Positions 21,670-32,036 of a stretch of 64,000 nt of DNA are shown piece after piece (position 1 is the first letter of the stretch; each line of letters starts with the position of its first letter). Origin of the DNA: Undaria pinnatifida (Eukaryota > Sar > Phaeophyceae > Laminariales > Alariaceae); assembly GCA_012845835.1 (NCBI GenBank), contig JABAKD010000016.1, forward strand, positions 22,001,182-22,065,181, written 5' to 3'. The notes under the pieces are model-generated. The model had not been told where the DNA came from. It saw only the letters and a program-made list of their open reading frames with translations, and ran no database searches. The position numbers and the translations under genes are program-made.

Positions 21670-22185
21670 AACAACAGCAACCGGGGGAGATAGGCAATAT
21701 ACGGACCACCCCACTGCTTTCCAGTAATAGGACGCGCGAGCGCGAAGCGCGAACATTTTTGGCCAAGGAAAAAACGCCTCTTCATACAGGTAGGGCCATT
21801 GAATGAGTTGCTGGAACAAAAACCAATCGTATATCACATGTTTTCCAACTGCCAGTAATTCGTAACGGGCAGGTTTTCCTTTTTTAAAATACAATTTAAC
21901 CGAGCGAGCGAAATGCGTCTGTCTCCCCGCATATTACCGTTTGGGCCCGTGTCCCTGAGACACCTTGCCTGGCCTAACGTACGGATGGGGGGACGGAGAA
22001 GCTTTGCTGCAGATACCATGGAGGTGGCTGTCGTACGTACGTCCGATGTTGGATGTTTTTCGATGGTCGAAGGTAGATGATGCAGATTGAATCAAACCGA
22101 AAAAAACAATACTTCTGCTGGACGAAGCAATTTCAGGTGTTTGATCGATGAGACGCACGCAAAGCGACGCTGACCCGCAGCTCTG
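21670..22185. other. No gene supported
   Basis: Contains a short GCGCGAGCGCGAAGCGCG palindromic motif at about 21,732 and only short chance frames. Confidence 0.35.
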
Positions 22186-22187
22186 GT

Positions 22188-22275
22188 CTTGTGTGTCCTG
22201 CTGCCGCTGTTAGCTACCGCTGCTACTGCTGGTGCTGCTGCTCTGCTGCTGCTCTGCTGCTGCTCTGCCGTTGCT
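22188..22275 (+). repeat. CTG-rich microsatellite
   Basis: Runs of CTGCTGCTCTGCTGCTG and related triplets. Open frames through it code for Ala/Leu/Cys runs and are not evidence of a gene. Confidence 0.8.
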
Positions 22276-22504
22276 GCGAGTGCAGCACCCTTACGCCTAC
22301 CGATGTTTTTTTCGAACGACATTTTTTTCCGAGAACGAGGAGCGTCGATGAGAGGGATTGTTGTGCAGATTACTGATACTACGACTAGGTACCGAGACTT
22401 TTCGACTCTTGGACCAACACCACTATTGCACCAATTTCTAGGGTGCCTAATTCACCGCGCTTGTTGCGTGCGATGATACAGATATTTTTCCTCACAAAAC
22501 AGCG

Positions 22505-22580
22505 ACCGCAACAGCAGCAGCATCACCACCACAGCAACACCACAGAAGCACCACCCCAGCACCACAGCAGCAGAAGGAGC
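22505..22580 (+). repeat. CAG/CAC-rich microsatellite
   Basis: AACAGCAGCAGCATCACCACC and similar triplets. Confidence 0.75.
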
Positions 22581-22823
22581 TGCAAAGGCAACTGCGACGC
22601 ACTGCCATCACCGGCAACTGTGCGTGCAAGTGGTTCAAACTGCAGATAAGACTAACGGGCCAAAAGCACCAACTAACTGCTGTTTCTCGGCATTTGTTTT
22701 CGGTACCAAAAAGAACACCACCCGTCAGCTGTCTGTACCTTCGGTCAGCCGTTCCACAATAAATTCTAATATTTTGAAAAACGACGCACCTCAACCTCCT
22801 TCGAAGCGCCATGCCGACGTGGG

Positions 22824-23339
22824 ATGGTCTTGCGCTGCATGCAGGAATCCTTTTGCGAAACGCTCGGGGGTGCCAAAAAGATCGCTTGCATGGCTCGGAA
22901 AGACCCGCTCCCCTCCTTGGCTCGTACCTGGCGATCTTCAGCTCACGTGTATAACCTTCGACGTTGGCATGTTATTCTCTACGAAGGCTTGACCGACGAG
23001 TTGCCCACAGAAAAAATCACCCCGCGTATAGGCAACATTGGTCGCACACCTGCCCTCGCCCTCGACGATGGTGGGTCGTCGTTGGCAATGCCACGGCGAG
23101 TACCGCCAACATGTCTTCAGGAATCTTTTGTCGTCTGCGCAAGTCCCAGCGGAGATTTTGAAAAAAAAGCGAGTGATGCAAGGGATCCGAGGAGGGCCCT
23201 AGCTATCTTACAGCAGTACGGCCACTACATTGGGGTGTGTGCCTATTCGAACCCTTGGAACCTGGAACGACCAATGATTTTCCTTTTTGTTTCTGCCGTT
23301 GACTGCGTATCAAATCAAATATATTTTTTGGTGCTTTAA
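22824..23339 (+). CDS. Hypothetical ORF, 171 aa
   Basis: ATG to TAA, one of the longer frames outside copia. The product has no obvious repeat bias and includes ARKDPLPSLARTW and LAILQQYGHYIG phrases, with a hydrophobic C-terminus (IFLFVSAVDCV). No signal peptide. An overlapping frame (22,624-22,992) is also open. I do not recognise a family. Its end lies about 35 bp before direct repeat D copy 2. Confidence 0.25.
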   Translation: MVLRCMQESFCETLGGAKKIACMARKDPLPSLARTWRSSAHVYNLRRWHVILYEGLTDELPTEKITPRIGNIGRTPALALDDGGSSLAMPRRVPPTCLQESFVVCASPSGDFEKKASDARDPRRALAILQQYGHYIGVCAYSNPWNLERPMIFLFVSAVDCVSNQIYFLVL

Positions 23340-23374
23340 AAAAGCAAAAAATGGATGGCCTCGATACCAATTTA

Positions 23375-23600
23375 TTTTTAACGAAATCGCCGGTTTTCAA
23401 ACCAGCTTCTGACCGTATACCCTAAAATACGATGCCCCTTGCCACTCCGACCTCATCGTTCGATAATCCTTTTCGAGCAAGAGATTATACGAATCTCTTT
23501 TTTTTCATAGCATCCTTCCTCGTATCGTGCAGCCATGAAACGTTCGTTAAATAAAATCGCTGGTTTCGGGGGGGGGCTATCGTAGAATCAATCCTATGTG
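23375..23600 (+). repeat. Direct repeat D, copy 2
   Basis: Partner of 19,960-20,190; starts with an ATCGCCGGTTTTCAAACCAGC palindrome-like motif. Confidence 0.65.
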
Positions 23601-25095
23601 GGCCGCGAAGATATACTGGGGTCGAAAGACCGATGCGACAAGTACGCCAACTGGCCAATAGGAAATCGAGGGCCAAGAGGGGACGGCCTGTGGATTGCAC
23701 AGTCAGGACGGGCTGTAAAGCCCTGATCGAGGCAGGGGTAGTAAAACCCTATGGGCAGGTATGCCGAAAAGAAACAAGAAAAACTGGTCGAAAGAAAAAA
23801 AACCTGTCAGCTGCAAAGCCAGGACGGGGGTCAGTGTCGTTGGACTGTAGCGGTAGGGGTGCCGAGAAAAAATGTCAGAAATAGTTGTCCAGGTGAATAG
23901 ATCCGCTGGCTTCAAAGCTAGAGCGGAGTCGGACAGCAAGGGGCTCTTGGGGCAGCTACGGCCAAACAAGGTAGAGGCCAAAGAGAACCGACAGTTAAGT
24001 TTGAGAGTCAGCACGGGATGGATAACTTGGGACCTAAGGAGGGCTCTCGACATGAAACCAGTGGTCGACAATGTGGTGGGACCGTACGCGGTCGCAATAT
24101 CTGAAATGCCGCAACACTGAGTGGCTGAGGCTACAGTGCAGTGAATTTAGTTGTGGAAAGGAGTACGCCAAAAAGCACGGGAGGCACCACAACAAAGAGG
24201 AAGTACGCCAAGAGACAAGGATAATTCAACACCAACAACAAGACAGGTAATTCCTCTTGGAAAACGAAGCGAAATAACGGGGAAAGAACCCATGTCGTCA
24301 CCAATCGCATAAGGTGAGGTGAGAAGGAGACGATGGAAAACCTCGATGTGGTTCGGAAACGCCATGGTTCGTCGGTATTCACGATAAGTGGGCTGGCTAC
24401 ATCAGCGGTAGAAGTCGGAAGCTAAAACCACAATGGCGAACAATCGTAGAGCTGTAGAAAAGCATAAGAACCTGGGCACAAGTTCACGATCTAGGCGACC
24501 ACAAAGATGACTGCAAAACGAACAAATGCCATACTTTGAATGCGGAAAATATGACAAAAGGCATACTACGTTAAAACGTTGTTGAAGCCTCAATGATAGT
24601 CGGATTGAAAGGGGGTACTTTGAGGGGGGGGGGGCACGAGGCGATTGCACTGACTATGCTGGTACCTCCCAGGTAGAAATTGTACCGAGACAGTAGGGTC
24701 CAAATACAATACGCGCACTAGGCGTTCACGAACATCTTCTCGCAGAAGAAAGGAGAGAAGGGAATTACTGTCGGTAATTTGCTGCGCACAGCGATAACCA
24801 CTAATGAGCAACCGTCTCCAGAGTTAACAAGTAGAGGACAAACAATACCCGCGTTGCGCGGACGCGAAAGTGCGGAAGGTATAGGTTCCGAAAATGCACG
24901 ACCACCAGAGTCGGGAGGAAATACGCACTAAAAATGCGCACATTGCAGAGGGGAGGGGGAGTACGTTCCTATCCGGTACATAGAGCAGGGGGAAGGAAAC
25001 ACAAGATAGAAAAACCAAGTTAACACGATTTTGTTTTTTTTCCAAGTCATATCGTGAGATCGGTGAAAACGGGCTCTTTACTCAACGGAGATTAA
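23600..25095. other. Purine-rich plus strand, no gene supported
   Basis: The plus strand is rich in A and G (for example 24,130-24,600), which yields Lys/Arg/Glu-rich frames. Two overlapping frames (23,633-23,884 and 23,872-24,120, both plus) could be a decayed basic protein, but I see no family motif. A G run lies at 24,626-24,635. Confidence 0.35.
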
Positions 25096-25350
25096 AAATA
25101 TTCTGCGAAAGAGGACGAACATGGTGCACACGATATCTCGGCTGAGAAGGATTCAGACGAAACTGTTACTAGGGCTGAGAAGGGTTCAGACGAGGATGTA
25201 ACTACGGCTGAGAAGTATTCAAACAAAACCGTAACTACGGATGAGAAGGAATCAGACGAGACCGTAACTACGGCTGAAGAGGAATCAGACGAAACTGCTA
25301 CGCTGTGGCGGGCTGATACCATAAGCCGGACAGAGGGGGAGGTTAAATGA
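25096..25350 (+). CDS. Open frame with five 11-residue repeats, no start codon
   Basis: Open from after a TAA at 25,093 to TGA at 25,348. It contains five units of exactly 33 bp (25,141, 25,174, 25,207, 25,240, 25,273), each encoding a variant of AEKxSDETVTT, an acidic Ser/Thr/Glu-rich repeat. No ATG is seen before the repeats, so it would be an internal exon or a broken gene. The opposite strand is also open (25,092-25,406, Ser/Val-rich), so the strand is uncertain. Confidence 0.35.
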   Translation, partial: KYSAKEDEHGAHDISAEKDSDETVTRAEKGSDEDVTTAEKYSNKTVTTDEKESDETVTTAEEESDETATLWRADTISRTEGEVK

Positions 25351-25669
25351 CGTACAACTTTTAAACTGCTAGCGGGATGCATGCACAGCGTGCATACGAA
25401 GTTCATGGCTTATGACGATAAAGGGAAACTAAAATGGTTTGGGGGGTTGATGCTATAAAGAAGCCTAGAGGGAGGGGTCGTGAACAAACGACGGACACGA
25501 AAATACCAGCAAAACGTTAATGTCGTGAACATCTGAAAATGTGGCCTACGATAGAGCCATTCCTGTTTGAAGCTAAACGACGAAACGTCAGGGAAATCAT
25601 ACGCGAATGCGCTTCGATGTCCAACGGAGTAGAGGGGACTTGTGCAGGGCGAGACGACCAAAATGAGTT

Positions 25670-26005
25670 GACAACACGCCTCAACAAACACCTACGGCGT
25701 GCGTAGTGCGGAAAACAGAGAAAGGGCCAGAACACATCTACCACAGTGGTAAGAGAAAAAGTATGACGCCTGAATAAGCACTTATGACGTACGTAGTCCA
25801 AAGAATGGAGGGGCTAAGACATATATGCCATAGCGGTGAGATTCCAAATATGACGCCGCAATAAGCACATATCTATGACGTACGTAGTACATAGAGCAGA
25901 GCCAGAGCCAAGATGGGCATACCACAGCGGATTTGGAGACATGTACGACGCCCTAAGTTTGCACCTATTTTGTGCGTAGCGCAGAAAGCAAGAGGCAGGC
26001 CAACC
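25670..26005 (+). repeat. Diverged tandem repeat, about 88-96 bp units, four copies
   Basis: The phrases CGCC.CAA.AAGCAC, ATGACGTACGTAGT and ATACCACAG.GG recur at about 25,677, 25,765, 25,854 and 25,950. Confidence 0.65.
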
Positions 26006-26590
26006 AAAACAAATCCACAGCGATTAGCGGGATGCAAAGCAACGGTATGCTAAAACGACAAGAGGAAACGAAAACACGGCCGGTTTGCGGCCAAGTTACG
26101 AAAACGGGGCAGGCTAAACCGACAAGAACAGAAATCACAATTTTTCGGGCTGGTTGCGAAAATGGAGCGAGCAAAAGCAGTGGCTGGTACGGCAGGGTAT
26201 CGCACCGACACACGCACGCAAACATACCTGCTGGTCAAGAGTGGGACAACCCGAAAGGTCAAAGCAAAGAAGAGGCACCTTGAAACTAGCTGAACGACAA
26301 AAATCAAACCCGAAAGCGAAAATCAAGAAGTTCATGCGCACAAAACAAATCTCATGGAGAAACTCAAGAATGATCTCAAGCAACATGGTTAGGGGTAGGG
26401 ACAAGAAAACAGTGGTAATTACGACTCAACGCGATAATATCCTGACTGCATAAGTCTATATCCCCGTCGCGTGGCTTTGTAGACACGCCGATCCGTAGGT
26501 AGTGCTCCGCAAAGATGCGCAGTAAACACGCCGTAAGATGATCCTGGAACTGAACGGTGTAGGGCCTGAAGCTCAAACGCAGCTGGTGGT
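26005..26590. other. No gene supported
   Basis: Purine-rich plus strand with overlapping short frames on both strands; no repeat partner found in the window. Confidence 0.35.
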
Positions 26591-26599
26591 GGTACTAGG

Positions 26600-27255
26600 G
26601 TGTGCTGCAGCACTTTGGATAGCGAAACGGTGACGTCGTAGTGTTCGCAGAAGATGTGTTAGGAGCGCTGGAGACGGATGATGTTCCAGTAGAACGCGTC
26701 GGACAGCTCCGAGCACAAACCAGTGAGGACGGGGTGTTCGCGCACGATGAGGTAAGAGCTCTGTGACGGAAGACGACGAGGCTGTAGTAGGTCAATCCGG
26801 TAGGTTAAAGAACGTGTCGGATCGCGTACGCGGCGGTGAAACGTGCGTGCTTCGCCGCTTGCATGTAGACGCAACCGTCGACGTTGTAGTAGTCCAAAAC
26901 CTGTGGGCCTGCGGAGTCGCCTGCGGTGCTCGTGGTGGCGGAGTTAGTTTTTCCCCCGGCGAGGTTGACGGCGTGGTTGCTGAAATAGGCGGTAGCGAAG
27001 GCCCGAAGTAGCCGACGATGGTCGTGACGCCGAGGCGGTTTATGTAGCGGTCTGAATGAACTGACCTACCGGCGCGGTGGCTGCAGGAGTCGGCGAAACA
27101 TGCCCCAGTTGGTCGGGGCGGACGGTACCATGACGCCGGTTTTGTTGGTAGTGGCCAGGAAGAGAGCGCGTTGCCGGTGGTAGCCGATTGAAGCGGAAGG
27201 GCCATCGGCGCGGTGGAGGCAGAAGTCGGTGAAATATTTCCCATATTTTACATGC
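26600..27255 (-). pseudogene. GC-rich decayed coding region, unknown protein
   Basis: The GC content is distinctly above the flanks. Read on the minus strand it gives protein-like stretches in different frames: YFTDFCLHR and RALFLATTNKTGV (about 27,244-27,080), NHAVNLAGGKTN to YAIRHVL (about 26,980-26,805), and VREHPVLTGLCSELSDAFYW (about 26,745-26,680). Stops and shifts separate them. The plus strand also has an open frame (26,763-27,011). A similar TVFLATTTGPGV phrase occurs on the minus strand near 28,600, beyond the MITE. I do not recognise the family. Confidence 0.35.
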
Positions 27256-27264
27256 ACAAATTGC

Positions 27265-27655
27265 TCCTTTCCCCCCCCCCCCCCCCCTCCTCCAAACCCG
27301 CTCGCTTTTGATCAAAACTAGGTCCCCACGTCCTTCAAAACTCCGCCCCACCCCCCTCACCGGTTATTCGACTTACAAGATTCACTTGATAAAAGGATAC
27401 ATTTCCCTTCACAGCTGTCAGATTGTGTCCCCCTCAGAAACGGGTTTTATAGTTTCCGCGCACAGACTGACTAAAATCATCCTGTTGATCCTGATAGCTA
27501 CACTGTAGTTGTAAGGGGAGTCGCCGACCTATATCCTTAATGAGGACACACAAACCGTAATGCGCGCGATCGGAGTATCACACACAGCTTGCAAAGATGA
27601 GTTTCGACAAAATCTTCGATTTCACAGCTGGAGTGTATTTTCATTTTTTATAATA
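27265..27655 (+). repeat. Z repeat (plus), target of the MITE
   Basis: Begins with a C run of about 18 (27,270-27,287), then CAGCTGTCAGATTGTGTCCC, GTTTCCGCGCACAGACTG, the GGGGAGTCGCCGACC core and the terminal mini-ORF from 27,598 (MSFDKIFDFTAGVYF). Confidence 0.8.
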
Positions 27656-28534
27656 CAGTAGGTGGCCCTGTATAGTGGCAACCTGAATAGTAAAGTGCCC
27701 TATATAGTGGCATGAAAATATCCTGGCGAAATCTCAACCCGATATAGTGGCACTTTACCACTATTGAGGACGGGGCCCTCAATAGTGGCATTTTGGGCAT
27801 CACACATACCCAATAGTGGCAGTTCCAAGTAGTGGGCCCCCACTACTGGTGTACCACACCTGCCCACACACACTCTCAGCGGTGGGCGCCACACGTATCA
27901 TGCCAGCCTGCGCGGACCTAGAACTGTGTAAACTCCTAAACAAACCACTGGGAGAGAAAGACGGGCACGAGTCAAGCCTACAGCAGTTGCAGAGCTTCGT
28001 GGTGGTTGGGTTGATGCGCCGGGGTGGGGGTGTTTGAATTTTCTATACTGGCTGTTTCAGTTAATTTCGCGTCTCTACGTTGCTGTTTTCATGCGTTCTA
28101 CACGTAGTGTTGAATGTTGAACCCCATGTTACACTGCCCGCCGGACAAAAAATAGTGATGTGCCACCTATGATACAATGCGTTTGGACGTGGTTCCTGTG
28201 GTCTGCCTGCGCAGAAGAAACAGGTTTTGACCACAGAAGGCTCGGTAACCGTTGGAAAATCAACGGTCATTTCATGTGTTTCATGCGGATACTGCTGCAC
28301 ACAAATCAACCACGAGTAGTGGAACAGTATGCACGGCTTTACCTGTACCCAACAGCGTATAATCAGTGTACAGCGTGAACATCGAAGCTCTTTATTCGAC
28401 ACAGTGGCAATATTGCCACTGTAGACAGTCTAATAGTGGCAATAGTGCCACACTATATCGAATAGTGGCACTGCCCTGAATAGTGGCACAATTCTGTCCT
28501 GCCACTATATGCCACTATACAGGGCCACCTACTG
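27656..28534. mobile_element. Tc1/mariner-type MITE, 879 bp
   Basis: Perfect 25-bp TIRs start CAGTAGGTGGCCC at both ends, flanked by TA at 27,654-27,655 and 28,535-28,536. CAGT ends with a TA duplication fit the Tc1/mariner superfamily. Both subterminal zones carry many TATAGTGGCA or AATAGTGGCA units. The interior (27,860-28,400) holds only short frames (about 27,900-28,037 plus; 28,160-28,378 plus) without a recognisable transposase motif, so it is probably non-autonomous. Confidence 0.85.
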
Positions 28535-28544
28535 TATATGGTCG

Positions 28545-28640
28545 GACCAGATGGTGGCGACGACGCCGGGGCCAGTGGTAGTGGCCAGAAAAACGGTTGA
28601 CTTGTCGTTGGTAACAGGTGCCGCACAAATACAAAAAGAA
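28545..28640 (-). pseudogene. Fragment similar to the 27.1 kb decayed gene
   Basis: The minus-strand phrase TVFLATTTGPGVV resembles RALFLATTNKTGVM at about 27,175-27,130. The DNA shares GGTAGTGGCCAG. It is a short match and could be fortuitous. Confidence 0.3.
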
Positions 28641-29740
28641 ATATAACGTTAGACATTCATCTCGCACACCAACCTGTCTTTAGGAGATTGCGTCATGTCG
28701 AAAGAGCCTAGCTTCATTTCCAAAAAAACACCAACAAGTAGTGTATATATCTGTGCACACATAATGTGATTCATCCGGTACAGCGCAGTTACGAGTTGCG
28801 CTGTTCTTCAAATAAATTGTAGTATGTGAGCCGAACATGATTATTCATTTTGCTGTTTATTCAGCGACAGACATACATACGACGACAAAAAATTATTTCC
28901 CGATCGAGTCAACATAGTTAATTCACGATGAATTACTCTTCGCTGCCGTCACCATGATTATTCGCGTAATGTTGCGCTAGAAATTGCGCGCCGGTTATTA
29001 TAGGACTATAAAAAGTGAAAGTCACCGCTATCCAGAGATATGCCGAGTGCCACAATCGAACTATCTGACGTGCGATCGCTAGGAGTATGGACTTGGCGTT
29101 CACATTAATTAGATGTAGCAACCGAACAACCCTACGGTTCTCGTGCATTCATCATACAGGTTAGCATCCGCCGTTTTTTTAACCTAGCACCGACCGTCAC
29201 GTGGGCAGAGCGTGTAATATACCAACAAGAAAAAGCCCTGGAAACTCGTATCTTATTACCGTACCCCTCAGGCTATCTTCACCGATCACGGCGTACATCA
29301 TATAGTATATATACTAGTCAGTTTCAGAAGAGTGGCAGGACGCTTAACCTAGCATTGACCCTCACCAGTGCACAGCGTGGACTGTATAACAAAAAGAAAC
29401 ACTGTGCGCGAACGCTTGTGTATAAGGCACTTAGATTCTCAAACAAAAATCACAGTCGCACGTTGTTTTCGTACGAATCTCAGTAATCCTGAGCATACGG
29501 CACAGATGCTGCTGTCCCCAAGATCAGCAAGAAGAGCCGCGGCAGTGCTCATCCTTACGAACACGCGCTGCTGTTTTAGACTTTGTTGTATGCTACTTGC
29601 TACTTGGTATATGCACGCACAGTACACTTGCAGTCTTGAGTGCGTGTAATGACAACTCGTACGTACGAGTAAATGCATTATTTACTCGTACTTAACGACA
29701 CTCTTCCCCCTTACTTAGCCTTCGCATTGCAACATCGTGC
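28640..29740. other. No clear gene; a diverged local duplication
   Basis: AACCTAGCACCGACCGTCAC (about 29,181) and AACCTAGCATTGACCCTCAC (about 29,346) head two related stretches of about 165 bp, each followed by CAGAGCGTG/CAGCGTG and an ACAA.AAAAAG phrase. Nothing else is supported. Confidence 0.4.
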
Positions 29741-29742
29741 AG

Positions 29743-29891
29743 GGAAATCACTCAGTTCCCTTGGCAGCCTCACCGCCTGTCCGGAGAAGGAGTACAACCG
29801 GAAGCACCGGGAGGGCTTGTGCATGAGCCGCGAGGAGTTCGCACGGTCCACGACCCTGTCAGATCGAGAACGGATCATGAAAGTGGTCTGA
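29743..29891 (+). CDS. Possible terminal exon, orphan
   Basis: A GC-rich island of about 150 bp after a CGTGCAG acceptor, open to TGA at 29,889. It encodes SLTACPEKEYNRKHREGLC and SREEFARSTTLSDRERIMKV, which looks like soluble charged protein. No upstream exon could be paired with it, so it may be a captured or orphan exon. Confidence 0.3.
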
Positions 29892-30119
29892 TTTGCCCCA
29901 TTTGTACTTTTTGCCCTCTGATTTTCGTCAAATCAAGTCATGTTTCTCCCCCTCCTGGGCCTGCCAGTCGCTCCAACTCAACACTAAAATCAATTTTCGC
30001 AGCTCATTTTTACGAATTTTGACGGGAAATTTTGACATGTGATTTGGAGCGCATTTGTCTAGGCCACCAAAGCGGCCCCAGAAAAAAAATACGATTTTTC
30101 ACCTGAATTTCGGTCGTTT

Positions 30120-30365
30120 TTAACAGGGTGCTCCTCGGGAATTTTCCCGTCACGGTTTTCCCGTCGTAATAGGCGGATACGGGACAGTAGCGGAATACCG
30201 TCAAAATTCGCGATACCGTATACCGCTAAAGTCGGTACCGTCAAAAAACGAGAATCCGCTTCCCGTTTAAAAAGTAGCGTATTTTTCAAAACCGCCAAAA
30301 AAATACCGTCATGATGCAATACCGTCAAAAAAGTACCGCCATGTGCAAATAGCGTCAAAACAGTT
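30120..30365 (+). repeat. Degenerate satellite built on TACCGTCAAAA, block 1
   Basis: ATACCGTCAAAA, GTACCGTC and AATCGG.ACCG variants alternate with ACGAGAATCCGCTTCCCGTT; spacing is irregular. Confidence 0.7.
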
Positions 30366-30377
30366 CCGGCGAGGCAA

Positions 30378-30475
30378 ATATGTCAGTGAGCTGCCTGTAG
30401 TCCAGTAGGTTGCGGGCACGACGGTGAGTTTTTGAACTGGAGTTCGATCCTCACTGATGTCCTATTTTTTTTTTT
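30378..30475 (+). repeat. tRNA-like unit followed by a T run
   Basis: TGTAGTCCAGTAGG (A-box-like, about 30,396) and GGAGTTCGATCCTC (B-box-like, about 30,439). GTCAGTGAG at the start can pair with CTCACTGAT at the end, and a T run follows at 30,464-30,475 that would stop pol III. It sits between two satellite blocks. It is either a SINE head or a short pol III unit. Confidence 0.45.
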
Positions 30476-30689
30476 TCATAACGTCGAGTAATTTTGTTTT
30501 TTTGTTTTTTGATGTTGAAGTTCCTCATTTGCTCATGTGTTATATCGTTATATGTTATATCTTGTCTCTTTCGTGTTGCACGAGGCTGGTCAAATCGTCA
30601 ATTACTTACTTTACGGCGACTGCATTGCGCGCGATTCGAATCGCCAGCGAATTTCACCTGATCACATGTATCGTATGTTCGGTACCGGG

Positions 30690-30935
30690 TATAGGGGATA
30701 CCGTCATTTTTCAGTACCGTGCAAAAGGTACCGTCAAAAAACGAGAAACCATTTCCCGTTTTAAAAGTACCGTCATTTTCAGAACCGTACAAAAAAACCC
30801 GTCATAATTCGCCGTACCGTATACCGCCAAAATCGGTACCGTCAAAAAATTAGAATCCGTTTCCCGTTTAAAAAGTACCGTATATTTCAGAACCGTCAAA
30901 CTTCGTACCGTCATCAAAAACCGGTACCGAAGAGT
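30690..30935 (+). repeat. Degenerate satellite built on TACCGTCAAAA, block 2
   Basis: The same unit as block 1, including ACGAGAAACCATTTCCCGTT and TTAGAATCCGTTTCCCGTT. Confidence 0.7.
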
Positions 30936-31450
30936 ACCCTGGTTTTTTTATCATCGATTTTCACTCAAACGTTCATACTTTCAGCTCCTCATTTTTTTTG
31001 TTTCTGGAGCTGCTGTGGCTCGATGGGAAATACGCATACCGGGCCCCATGCAAAAATTTAGGACAAAAGATCTCAAAAGTGAGCCGCGCAAAACCATTTA
31101 ACTGTTGCGGTAGGCTCATGGCCAGACCAGCTCGTCGTATAGGTTTTACTAAAACTGTACCAGTAGTACCAAAACAGACAGGTATAGGTATAGACTATGT
31201 ATACAGCAACGAGAAGTAAATACAGAGTATGCACTTTTTGAAAAAACATTTGAAGGACGTCAGCCGTGAGTTCGACGAATTTCAGGTCAACAGTAATGAA
31301 TTTGTTGCGTGTTTTGCGCAGACAAAAATTGCAACTTGTGCGAGGTATACATGATAATAATCCGAAACAAACGTGTACACATGTGTAGGTCGTCGAATCA
31401 CCCGTACCGTTCAGTTTTACTCAGTCAACTACTCCCGAGCACCACCAGTC
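30935..31450. other. No gene supported
   Basis: A weak frame at 30,998-31,219 (plus) is basic and unrecognised. Confidence 0.3.
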
Positions 31451-31454
31451 GTTT

Positions 31455-31765
31455 TTCATTACTCAGTGCCTGGAGTACTTCAAGTTGAAATTACTCGTAA
31501 ATACTCTCGCGAGTACCTGGAATACTTCGACATAAAACGACTGAGTATTGAGTACCCGCAAGTACCTGGAATACTTCGACCTGAAGCGACTGAAAACTTC
31601 CTTGTCCCAGGAGTCCTGCGATCTCAAACGATTGTGCTCTCGAGAGTCCCTCGAGCACTTTTACTTGAAACGACTGAGTACTTGCGAGTCCTCGGAGTAC
31701 TTCGATCTGAAATGACATAAAATACTTGCGATTCCCTGGAGAATGTCGACCTGAAATGACCGTTA
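31455..31765 (+). repeat. Minisatellite, about 42-bp units, seven degenerate copies
   Basis: The unit resembles GAGTACCTGGAATACTTCGA plus CCTGAAACGACT. Open frames through it code for VLRSEMT/VPGILR-like repeats, but the opposite strand is open too. Confidence 0.7.
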
Positions 31766-32036
31766 CTAGAGGGTTGCAGAAGAAAAAAAGTGAAAATGCT
31801 GATGGGCGGTTGCTCATGGCCGGGGCGTGCCTCCAACCTTTTCGATTTGAAAATTGAAATGCAAAAAAATGCCCAGGACCTCTTCGCCGTGCTCTATACA
31901 GTTTATTATAGAGCGCCCAGAACGAAAGACCTGCGCTTGATATGCAACGGGCTTTAAACTTCCTGCCGGCAACACACGGCGCTCCAACACGTTTCGACGC
32001 GACCTGCCCCCTCCGCCTCTCTAACTCAATATCACA

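Noticed and set aside
22188-22580. A poly-Ala/Cys or poly-Gln/His protein
   Set aside because: The runs come from CTG and CAG microsatellites, open in several frames.
27598-27656. Hammerhead-ribozyme-like core (GATGAG, short UUCG hairpin, CGAAA) in the Z repeats
   Set aside because: The conserved CU before GAUGA is absent in all copies (AA instead), and no closing stems I and III are evident.
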